DNA of 5,551 nt from an uncultured Flavihumibacter sp. Lineage in GTDB: Bacteria; Bacteroidota; Bacteroidia; Chitinophagales; Chitinophagaceae. Under the pieces are notes generated by a model. It ran no database searches, was not told the origin of the DNA, and saw only the letters and a program-made list of their open reading frames with translations. The stretch is from assembly GCA_946481605.1 (NCBI GenBank), contig CAMLPA010000248.1:1-5551 (forward strand). Reading direction: 5' to 3'. Below are positions 1 through 5,486 of this stretch, piece after piece. Both the position numbers and the translations under genes were made by a program. How positions within the stretch are numbered: position 1 is the first letter of the stretch; each line of letters begins with the position of its first letter.

Positions 1-2073
1 GCGGTGGATTTCATTGAGGCCACCCGCGAAATAAAAAGGCTGATGCCCTTGGCCAAAATAAGTGGTGGTGTGAGTAACGTTTCCTTCTCTTTCCGTGGCA
101 ACGATCACGTGCGGGAAGCCATTCACTCCGTTTTTCTTTTCTACGCCATCAAAGCCGGGATGGATATGGGCATCGTAAATGCCGGACAACTGGTGGTGTA
201 CGATGAAATTGAACCACAACTCCGCCAGCTCTGTGAAGATGTATTGCTAAACAGGAATAACGACAACAACGAAGCAACCGAAAAACTGATCAACTTCGCT
301 GAAACAGTGAAGGCGAAAGGTAAAGAAATCGTAAAAGATGAAGCATGGCGCAATGAGCCGGTGGAAAAAAGACTGGCGCACGCGTTGATCAACGGCATTA
401 CCGATTATATAGATGCAGATACCGAAGAGGCCAGGCAGCAATATGCCCGCCCCCTCGAAGTGATTGAAGGGCCTTTGATGGATGGCATGAACATCGTTGG
501 TGACTTGTTCGGCGCAGGCAAAATGTTCCTACCCCAGGTGGTGAAAAGCGCCCGGGTAATGAAAAAAGCCGTGGCTGTACTTACGCCTTATATCGAAGAA
601 GAGAAAAGAAACAACCCCGCGGCCATACAGGGCGGCGCGGCAAGAATATTACTGGCCACCGTGAAAGGTGATGTGCACGATATTGGCAAGAACATCGTGG
701 GTGTGGTACTGGGTTGTAATGGCTACGACATCATTGACCTCGGGGTAATGGTGCCGGCAGATAAAATACTCGAAACAGCGAAAAAAGAACGCGCGGATAT
801 TATCGGGCTGAGCGGATTGATCACGCCTTCGCTCGATGAAATGGTGCACGTGGCCAAAGAGATGAAACGCCAGGGCTTTACGGTGCCGCTGCTCATCGGA
901 GGCGCCACTACTTCAAGAACGCATACCGCCGTTAAAATTGCGCAGGAATACGATCATGGTGTGATCCACGTACTAGACGCCTCACGAAGTGTTACCGTGG
1001 CCGGAAGTTTACTGAGCGAGGACCAACGTGGTGATTTCCTTGGAAACATCAAAACAGAATACACCAAACTGAAAGACGATTTCGCCAATAAGAAATCTGT
1101 TAAACAATACCTGCCCATCGAAGCCGCACAGCAAATCAAATCGCCCATCAAATGGGATGAATTCGTTCCGGTGAAACCCAATATGCTAGGCGTGAAAGTC
1201 TTCAAAGATTATGACCTCGCCGACCTGGTGGATTTCATTGATTGGGGACCTTTCTTTATCGCCTGGGAACTGCACGGGAAATTTCCGAAAATACTTGAGG
1301 ACGAAGTGGTGGGTAAAGAAGCCACAAAATTGTACAACGATGCACGCGCGTTGCTCGATAAAATGATTACTGAAAAGTGGGTGTCTGCAAACGGGGTAAT
1401 TGGTTTCTGGCCGGCCAACAGTGATGGAGATGATGTGGTGGTGAAAGATGGTAAGGATACCAGGCTCTCTTTCCTGCGGCAACAGATCAAAAAAGCGCCG
1501 GGTCAACCGCAGTTCTGTCTGGCCGATTACATCGCACCGGCAGCTTCAGGTAAAGAAGATTACATCGGCGCCTTCGCCGTCACAACCGGCATCGGCATAG
1601 AAAAATGGGTAAAGCACTTTGAAGACCAGCACGATGATTACAATTCGATCATGCTGAAAGCGCTGTGCGACCGCCTGGCGGAAGCTTTCGCGGAACGCAT
1701 GCACGAAAGGGTAAGGAAGGAATTCTGGGGTTATGCTCCCGCGGAAACGCTTTCCAATGAAGAACTGATCCGCGAGAACTATGAAGGCATACGCCCGGCG
1801 CCAGGTTACCCCGCGTGTCCTGACCATACCGAGAAGTATAAATTGTTCGATATGCTGCACGCAACAGAAAGCACTGGCATAGAACTGACTGAATCGCTCG
1901 CCATGTACCCCGCTTCTTCGGTTTGCGGCTGGTATTTCGCCAACCCTGATTCAAGGTATTTCGGTATCGGTAAAATTGAAAAGGATCAGGTGGTGCAATA
2001 TGCCCAACGCAAGGGCATGACTGTGGAAGAAATCGAAAAATGGATCAGACCTAATCTTGAGTACGACATTTAA
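1..2073 (+). CDS. metH: Cobalamin-dependent methionine synthase, C-terminal portion (5' end outside window)
   Basis: Cytoplasmic enzyme that transfers a methyl group from 5-methyltetrahydrofolate through cobalamin to homocysteine, making methionine (EC 2.1.1.13). The frame is already open at base 1, so the ATG-like start at base 4 (a GTG) is not the real start; 690 codons are visible, matching roughly the last 690 residues of the 1227-residue E. coli enzyme from memory. Counting gcg as residue 1: the end of the pterin-binding domain ([14 protein letters not shown], about 21-35), the helical cap (about 110-205), the B12 domain with DVHDIGK (about 224-230), and the AdoMet activation domain (about 380-690) with [12 protein letters not shown] at 598-609. 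The cobalt-ligand triad of the family (E. coli Asp757, His759, Ser810) is intact as D224, H226, S277. The homocysteine and most of the folate domain lie upstream; whether they are on the same gene or on a split gene, as in some Bacteroidota, cannot be seen. No frameshift. Confidence 0.98.
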   Translation, partial: AVDFIEATREIKRLMPLAKISGGVSNVSFSFRGNDHVREAIHSVFLFYAIKAGMDMGIVNAGQLVVYDEIEPQLRQLCEDVLLNRNNDNNEATEKLINFAETVKAKGKEIVKDEAWRNEPVEKRLAHALINGITDYIDADTEEARQQYARPLEVIEGPLMDGMNIVGDLFGAGKMFLPQVVKSARVMKKAVAVLTPYIEEEKRNNPAAIQGGAARILLATVKGDVHDIGKNIVGVVLGCNGYDIIDLGVMVPADKILETAKKERADIIGLSGLITPSLDEMVHVAKEMKRQGFTVPLLIGGATTSRTHTAVKIAQEYDHGVIHVLDASRSVTVAGSLLSEDQRGDFLGNIKTEYTKLKDDFANKKSVKQYLPIEAAQQIKSPIKWDEFVPVKPNMLGVKVFKDYDLADLVDFIDWGPFFIAWELHGKFPKILEDEVVGKEATKLYNDARALLDKMITEKWVSANGVIGFWPANSDGDDVVVKDGKDTRLSFLRQQIKKAPGQPQFCLADYIAPAASGKEDYIGAFAVTTGIGIEKWVKHFEDQHDDYNSIMLKALCDRLAEAFAERMHERVRKEFWGYAPAETLSNEELIRENYEGIRPAPGYPACPDHTEKYKLFDMLHATESTGIELTESLAMYPASSVCGWYFANPDSRYFGIGKIEKDQVVQYAQRKGMTVEEIEKWIRPNLEYDI

Positions 2074-2085
2074 AATTAAGGGAAT

Positions 2086-2114
2086 AGGGTGTATCAAAAG
2101 GAGCGATACACCCT
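2086..2114 (+). terminator. Hairpin terminator after metH
   Basis: A perfect 10-bp stem, AGGGTGTATC (2086-2095) with GATACACCCT (2105-2114), encloses a 9-base loop and starts 12 bases after the metH stop codon. The following bases are only moderately T-rich (gttcatatt), so it is a weaker match to the textbook intrinsic terminator than the one after the lipoprotein gene, but position and stem strength make termination or 3' end protection the simplest reading. Confidence 0.75.
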
Positions 2115-2125
2115 GTTCATATTAC

Positions 2126-2171
2126 GGCTTGTGATGAAGGTGCTTTTGTTACTTCGAAGCATCACAAAGCC
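2126..2171. repeat. Bulged inverted repeat, possible second hairpin downstream of metH
   Basis: GGCTTGTGATG (2126-2136) pairs with CATCACAAAGCC (2160-2171) as an 11-bp stem with one unpaired A. The 23-base loop contains the palindrome CTTCGAAG (2152-2159). It lies just after the metH terminator hairpin and is followed by a pyrimidine-rich run (ttccctttcccttt). It could be a backup terminator or an RNA stability element; it could also be chance. There is no direct evidence of function. Confidence 0.4.
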
Positions 2172-2321
2172 TTCCCTTTCCCTTTGAGCATCCTGTCCTG
2201 TTTAAACTTGATTTCGAATAATCTTCCTGTTCTCCCACTTTAATATTTCCAGAATTCTCATTTCACTCACTCCCTTTAGTAAACAATTCACTCCTTTATT
2301 AGGACAACTCGCGGAAAACTG

Positions 2322-2341
2322 TTTAACTCTTAGTAGTTAAA
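2322..2341. repeat. Short inverted repeat upstream of lipoprotein gene
   Basis: TTTAACT (2322-2328) and AGTTAAA (2335-2341) form a perfect 7-bp inverted repeat with a 6-base spacer, 48 bases before the lipoprotein ATG. Its size and symmetry would suit a dimeric regulator's operator in the promoter region, but AT-rich inverted repeats of this length occur by chance, so the functional reading is tentative. Confidence 0.3.
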
Positions 2342-2353
2342 TCTTGTTCAAAA

Positions 2354-2387
2354 TGCTGGATAAATTATCAAACACAAAACTCCAGCA
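2354..2387 (+). repeat. Leader inverted repeat immediately before the lipoprotein start codon
   Basis: TGCTGGA (2354-2360) and TCCAGCA (2381-2387) are perfect reverse complements separated by a 20-base A-rich stretch. The right arm ends two bases before the ATG at 2390. In mRNA this would form a 7-bp stem presenting an A-rich single-stranded loop next to the start codon. No Shine-Dalgarno sequence is present. A role in translation control is an inference only. Confidence 0.35.
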
Positions 2388-2389
2388 GT

Positions 2390-3349
2390 ATGAAACTCAG
2401 CGTAAATTTTTGCAAGACCTTAATGGCCTTTACAGTAGCCGGATCATCGCTCCTTCTGACCAGTTGCAACGACGACGACATGGTAGAAAATGAAATGGAC
2501 AACACCATCTCAGGGATAGTGATCGAAAGTAATAATTTCACCACCCTGGAAGCAGGTCTGGGAAGGGCTAACCTCGTTGCCGCCCTCCGCGCCACCGGAC
2601 CCTTCACTGTATTCGCCCCTGATAACGATGCTTTCGCGGCCTCAGGTATCAACACCGCCGCGCTGAACGCTTTACCCCTTAACCGTCTTGATTCCATCCT
2701 CAAATACCATGTACTTACCTCCGATATCCCATCCGGAAGTGTACCCGCCGGACCCAATGCTAAAGTGACTACACTGAGCGGAGACTCCGTGTTTGTAACA
2801 CGCAATTCAGCGGGTGTTTTCATCAATGGTATCCGTGTTAAAACAGCCGATGTAGATGCCAGCAATGGTACTATTCATGTGGTGAGCAATGTATTGATTC
2901 CGCCAGGGAACAGGACTATTGTGAATATCGCAACTGAAGATACTTCGCTCACTTACCTTGTTGCCGCTGTGGTAAGAGCAAGTCAGGGCTCTGTGAATGT
3001 GGCAAATGTGTTGAGTTCAACCAATGGTTTAACTGTATTTGCACCTACCAACAATGCTTTCCGCGCGGCGGGATTACGGACTATCGCAGATATTCAGGCG
3101 CTTGATCCCGCTGATTTGACTTCCATTCTTACTTATCACGTTATCGGTGCGCGTGTATTCTCTTCTGATCTTACAGAGGGAGCACAACCGGCAACAGTTA
3201 ATGGGGGAACAGTTACCATTACACTTTCAGGTGGCGCTAAAGTTAAAGGAGCAGACAATGCCACCGCATCCAATATCATCGCGACAAACATCATGGCTAG
3301 AAATGGCGTTGTCCACAAGATAGACCAGGTTTTGATGCCTACACCATAG
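2390..3349 (+). CDS. Secreted lipoprotein with two fasciclin (FAS1) domains
   Basis: Predicted envelope lipoprotein of 319 residues. The N-terminus has a Lys-containing n-region, a hydrophobic stretch (about 11-23) and the lipobox LTSC, with lipidated Cys26. The residues after it (NDDD, 27-30) resemble the acidic export signal that sends Bacteroidota lipoproteins to the outer face of the outer membrane. Two FAS1 domains follow. Domain 1 (about 40-171) shows TVFAPDNDAF (73-82), YHV (106-108) and GTIHVVSNVLIP (160-171). Domain 2 (about 177-317) shows TVFAPTNNAF (215-224), YHV (249-251) and NGVVHKIDQVLMP (305-317). FAS1 domains generally serve adhesion or matrix interaction; the ligand here is unknown. 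The ATG is chosen because the signal peptide begins there; there is no Shine-Dalgarno, but the upstream bases are A-rich as is common in this phylum. The gene stands alone between two hairpins. Family assignment is firm; surface location and adhesive role are inferred. Confidence 0.95.
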   Translation: MKLSVNFCKTLMAFTVAGSSLLLTSCNDDDMVENEMDNTISGIVIESNNFTTLEAGLGRANLVAALRATGPFTVFAPDNDAFAASGINTAALNALPLNRLDSILKYHVLTSDIPSGSVPAGPNAKVTTLSGDSVFVTRNSAGVFINGIRVKTADVDASNGTIHVVSNVLIPPGNRTIVNIATEDTSLTYLVAAVVRASQGSVNVANVLSSTNGLTVFAPTNNAFRAAGLRTIADIQALDPADLTSILTYHVIGARVFSSDLTEGAQPATVNGGTVTITLSGGAKVKGADNATASNIIATNIMARNGVVHKIDQVLMPTP

Positions 3350-3370
3350 GACCGGAAATAGAAATGAATG

Positions 3371-3407
3371 GAAGGTGTATCAATAATTGGTACACCTTCT
3401 TTGTTTT
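3371..3407 (+). terminator. Intrinsic terminator after the fasciclin lipoprotein gene
   Basis: GAAGGTGTATC (3371-3381) pairs with GGTACACCTTC (3389-3399): an 11-bp stem with one T-G wobble and a 7-base loop, followed directly by TTTGTTTT (3400-3407). It begins 21 bases after the lipoprotein stop codon. This is a textbook factor-independent terminator and separates the lipoprotein gene from the response regulator downstream. Confidence 0.9.
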
Positions 3408-3429
3408 GTGGATGGCCGAGCTACCCTTG
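3400..3429 (+). promoter_or_regulatory. Weak candidate Bacteroidota-type promoter for the LytTR gene
   Basis: TTTG (3400-3403) is followed after 18 bases by TACCCTTG (3422-3429), one mismatch from the Bacteroidota -7 element TAnnTTTG. The spacing fits reported promoters, and transcription would start near 3436, giving a leader of roughly 105 bases. It overlaps the T-tract of the preceding terminator. Such degenerate matches are common in AT-rich DNA, so this is only a pointer to where a promoter is needed. Confidence 0.2.
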
Positions 3430-3542
3430 GAACAGTTTTTGAAACACTTTCATGCCATGGATCACAAATTATTTTAATGGAAAGAACGAGCGAACGTAAT
3501 CGTTGTTTTTTTGTTAGAATACTCACCATAAAAACCATCCCG

Positions 3543-4298
3543 ATGCGAGCCGTGATCATTGAACCTGAACTTGCGGATGCCGAAAGGCTGGAAACCATGC
3601 TGTATGCCTGTGATCCTTCTGTTGCAGTGCTGGCGCGACTTTCAGGCGTGGAAGAAGCCATTCACTGGTTTCGCTCCCATCCCGCTCCCGATTGTATATT
3701 TCTCGATGTTCAACTTAATGATGGTTCATGCTTCGATATCTTTAAACAAATTCAATCTACCACCCCTGTTATCATCACCACGAATCATAAAGAGTTCGCA
3801 CTTGATGCTTTCCGCCTGCTCTGTATTGATTATTTGTTGAAACCTTTCACGATGGATCAGCTCGGTGCGGCGATCCGCAAATTGCACCTTCTCCGCGGTC
3901 ACGTACCGGATTATTCCGCGCTGAAAAACCTGGTGTCCTTTCCCAAACCGCGTTACAAGCAAAGGTTTCTGGGAAAAGTAGGACAGAAATTGTTTTTTAT
4001 TGATGCGGCCAACATCAACTGTTTCATGGCGGAGAATAAAATTGTGTACCTGTTTTCGGCTGATGGATTCCGTTATGTGGTGGAAAATACATTGGAACAG
4101 TTGGAACAGTTACTCGATCCTGAATGTTTTTTCCGGATCAACCGCAGCGTGATCGTGAACATCAATGCCATCGAACAGGTGAAGCCTTACCTCAACAGCA
4201 GACTGAAACTGAAGATGCGCTTTTCCGGCGTGGATGAAAATGACCTGGTCATCAGCAGGGAACGGGTGCCCGTTTTCAAGCAATGGGCCGATGCCTGA
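3543..4298 (+). CDS. LytTR-family response regulator (receiver + LytTR DNA-binding domain)
   Basis: Cytoplasmic two-component transcription regulator of 251 residues. The N-terminal receiver (about 1-118) has the phosphoacceptor D55 (in CIFLDVQL), T80 and K100-P101 in YLLKPF. The C-terminal LytTR domain (about 141-245) has the signature FFRINRSVIVN (196-206), and such domains bind short direct repeats upstream of target promoters. The ATG at 3543 is chosen because MRAVIIE is the first receiver strand. The open frame continues upstream to 3387, but that would begin inside the terminator hairpin and add 52 residues without domain character. One oddity: the acidic pair near the first strand, usually DD or ED, reads E7-P8, so a Mg2+ ligand is probably missing. 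The usual LytS-type histidine kinase is not next door, so the partner and signal are unknown. The gene is convergent with the minus-strand cluster and its stop codon abuts that cluster's last stop codon. Confidence 0.93.
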   Translation: MRAVIIEPELADAERLETMLYACDPSVAVLARLSGVEEAIHWFRSHPAPDCIFLDVQLNDGSCFDIFKQIQSTTPVIITTNHKEFALDAFRLLCIDYLLKPFTMDQLGAAIRKLHLLRGHVPDYSALKNLVSFPKPRYKQRFLGKVGQKLFFIDAANINCFMAENKIVYLFSADGFRYVVENTLEQLEQLLDPECFFRINRSVIVNINAIEQVKPYLNSRLKLKMRFSGVDENDLVISRERVPVFKQWADA

Positions 4299-4514
4299 TC
4301 AGTCCTCCAGTTCTTCGCAGTAAAATCCGGCTTTCTGCAAAATCGCTTCAATGTTCCTGGCGCAGGCTTCAGCGCTTTCTATCCGAAGAATTTTATCTAC
4401 ATCATGAAGGTCTACGTTCCAACGGGAAACCATCGGCAATGTTTCCAATATCGGGGAAATGGCTTTCACCTCGGTATTGTTGTGGATGTCAGTTTTAAAA
4501 ACCAGAATCTCCAT
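4299..4514 (-). CDS. Small protein with HMA/ferredoxin-like predicted fold, no CXXC
   Basis: Uncharacterised 71-residue protein. Residue patterns suggest beta-alpha-beta-beta-alpha-beta: strand 1-10 (MEILVFKTDI), helix about 13-29, strand about 31-37 (RWNVDLH), strand about 41-46, helix about 48-63, strand about 64-69. This is the order of heavy-metal-associated (HMA) domains, but the loop after strand 1, where HMA proteins carry CXXC, reads HNN; the only cysteines are C51 and C66. Metal transport is therefore not supported. Similar short proteins are, to my recollection, widespread as hypothetical proteins in Bacteroidota. It is the last gene of the sigma-factor cluster, 9 bases after the membrane protein gene. 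That it is real is supported by the tight spacing, its full-length folding pattern and its exact abutment with the LytTR stop. Function unknown. Confidence 0.75.
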   Translation of the reverse strand: MEILVFKTDIHNNTEVKAISPILETLPMVSRWNVDLHDVDKILRIESAEACARNIEAILQKAGFYCEELED

Positions 4515-4523
4515 AGGTTTGCA

Positions 4524-4904
4524 TTAAGGTTGAGTAGTGCTCGTATTTTCATTCGCATCGCGCTCCCGGTTGTAGGAACCACAGCGGTTGTACCATTTGC
4601 TTTTGAATTGCTCCCTTTGTTCCGGGCTCATCTGCTCCCATTTCTCGCGGAGATTATTTTTCCAATGTTGTTTTCCACGTTTCCTTCCACCACCGCCTTT
4701 CCCGCCGAATCCGCCAAAGAGTATTTTGCTGAGCACGAGAATGCCCATGGCCTGCCAGAAACTGATGGTCTTTACCCCGAGTACTTCGGGCAGAATATTG
4801 TTCCAGAGACTCATGACTACCCAGGTGAACGCAAGAATGGCAAGGGGAATGAGTACCACCATCAGCGCGATCTTTTTAGCTATTTTGTTTTTTCTGTTCA
4901 TCAT
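4524..4904 (-). CDS. Small two-helix membrane protein co-encoded with the ECF sigma factor
   Basis: Predicted inner-membrane protein of 126 residues with no characterised function that I recognise. A basic N-terminus (NRKNKIAKK) precedes a hydrophobic helix (about 12-33), a short loop with WNNILPEVLG (34-43), a second hydrophobic segment (about 46-64: ISFWQAMGILVLSKILFG), a Gly-rich linker (64-73), and a hydrophilic tail with the basic-aromatic element HWKNNLREKWEQ and the helix MSPEQREQFKSKW (92-104). By the positive-inside rule both ends should face the cytoplasm. It starts 7 bases after the sigma stop codon, so translation is likely coupled. The position matches that of anti-sigma factors, but it has neither the zinc-binding HxxxCxxC motif nor a FecR-like domain. 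I recall similar WNxxxP...FWQAxGxLxLSKILFGGF proteins next to sigma genes across Bacteroidota. The ATG at 4904 and the next codon (4901) are equally possible starts. Confidence 0.85.
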   Translation of the reverse strand: MMNRKNKIAKKIALMVVLIPLAILAFTWVVMSLWNNILPEVLGVKTISFWQAMGILVLSKILFGGFGGKGGGGRKRGKQHWKNNLREKWEQMSPEQREQFKSKWYNRCGSYNRERDANENTSTTQP

Positions 4905-4911
4905 TCTGATT

Positions 4912-5457
4912 TTACCGGTTCAGCATTTCATCCCGCAGTTTGGCAAGTTTGCCGCGCAGGTGCAATACCGCATACCTTTTTCGTGAAATAAGGGTGTTTA
5001 CGGTTTCACCCGTTTGTTCCGCCATTTTTTTAAAAGAGATGCCTTCCATTTCGTGGAGCACGAAGGCCTGCCGTTGCTCTTCGGGAAGCTCGGCGAGCGC
5101 GCGCTGAAATTCTTCCCAGAAGACCGTTCTCAGGAAACTGGTTTCAGGATTCTCCGGTCCTTCGGAGAACAGCGCCGCCCATTCCTCATCGTCCATCAGG
5201 CGGGGACGTTGCTTCCTTTTGTTGTCGGTAATCTTGTTCCGGGCCACGGTAAACAGCCAGGCGGTCACCTGTTCAATGGGCTGTGTGTTGCCCGTGAACT
5301 GGAAAAACACCTCCTGTAAAATGTCTTCGGCATCCGCCTCCGTATCCACTCTTTTACGGATAAAACCCAGCAGGCGCCTGCTGTATGTGTTGATCACCCT
5401 GGTGATATTGTTTTGTCTGGTGGCCGTCACTGGTTCTATCGTAATTGAAGCATCCAT
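4912..5457 (-). CDS. RNA polymerase sigma factor, ECF (extracytoplasmic function) type
   Basis: Group 4 sigma-70 protein of 181 residues, a usual length, which directs RNA polymerase to a dedicated set of promoters. Region 2 (about 20-85) shows DAEDILQEVFFQ (42-53) and the promoter-opening and -10-reading element AWLFTVARNKITDNKRK (66-82). After a short acidic linker, region 4 (about 115-172) shows LPEEQRQAFVLHEMEGISF and a helix-turn-helix (about 141-168) that reads the -35 region. The start at 5457 gives a slightly long N-terminal lead (about 17 residues) before region 2, and no better in-frame start is obvious. It heads the cluster with the membrane protein and the 71-residue protein. The usual Bacteroidota FecR/SusC/SusD context is absent, so iron- or glycan-type signalling is not indicated. 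The inducing signal is unknown. A short hairpin spans its start codon. Confidence 0.95.
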   Translation of the reverse strand: MDASITIEPVTATRQNNITRVINTYSRRLLGFIRKRVDTEADAEDILQEVFFQFTGNTQPIEQVTAWLFTVARNKITDNKRKQRPRLMDDEEWAALFSEGPENPETSFLRTVFWEEFQRALAELPEEQRQAFVLHEMEGISFKKMAEQTGETVNTLISRKRYAVLHLRGKLAKLRDEMLNR

Positions 5458-5486
5458 GTTTGAAAGAGGTAGACGGACGATGCTTC
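5447..5486 (-). repeat. Inverted repeat spanning the sigma-factor start codon
   Basis: On the plus strand GAAGCATC (5447-5454) and GATGCTTC (5479-5486) are perfect 8-base reverse complements with a 24-base spacer. In the sigma mRNA the 3' arm lies directly after the ATG (within codons 2-4) and the loop contains the ribosome-binding region and the start codon. Such a stem could reduce initiation, but no experiment or homologous alignment supports this here. Confidence 0.4.

Larger units (their letters stand above)
2074..2389. other. Intergenic region between metH and the fasciclin lipoprotein gene
   Basis: This 316-base stretch contains no gene I can support on either strand. It holds the metH hairpin (2086-2114), a second bulged hairpin (2126-2171), a T/C-rich run with little structure (about 2172-2300), a short inverted repeat at 2322-2341 and another at 2354-2387 that brackets the lipoprotein leader. 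The lipoprotein promoter should lie here. The nearest match to the Bacteroidota -7 element TAnnTTTG is TAAACTTG at 2203-2210, with a TTTG at 2183-2186, but the 16-base spacing is short, so no promoter is called. Confidence 0.7.

Noticed and set aside
2134..2187. Tiny open frame MKVLLLLRSITKPSLSL in the metH-lipoprotein gap
   Set aside because: Only 17 codons, lying within a hairpin; no start signal or context supports translation.
2183..2210. TTTG...TAAACTTG as promoter of the lipoprotein gene
   Set aside because: One mismatch in the -7 element and a 16-base spacing that is short for this phylum; it would also leave a 170-base leader.
2368..2865. Minus-strand open frame of 165 codons opposite the lipoprotein gene
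   Set aside because: The plus-strand frame has a clear signal peptide and FAS1 motifs; the minus frame shows no domain character and is a shadow.
3387..3542. In-frame upstream extension of the LytTR gene (52 codons, with ATGs at 3387 and 3477)
   Set aside because: The longest form begins inside the lipoprotein terminator hairpin, and the receiver fold starts exactly at the ATG at 3543.
4524..4904. Reading the membrane protein as a classical anti-sigma factor
   Set aside because: No zinc-binding HxxxCxxC motif, FecR domain or periplasmic sensor domain; only the gene position supports it.
4404..4991. Plus-strand open frame of 195 codons opposite the sigma cluster
   Set aside because: It crosses three minus-strand genes with recognisable or coherent features and shows no family motif itself.
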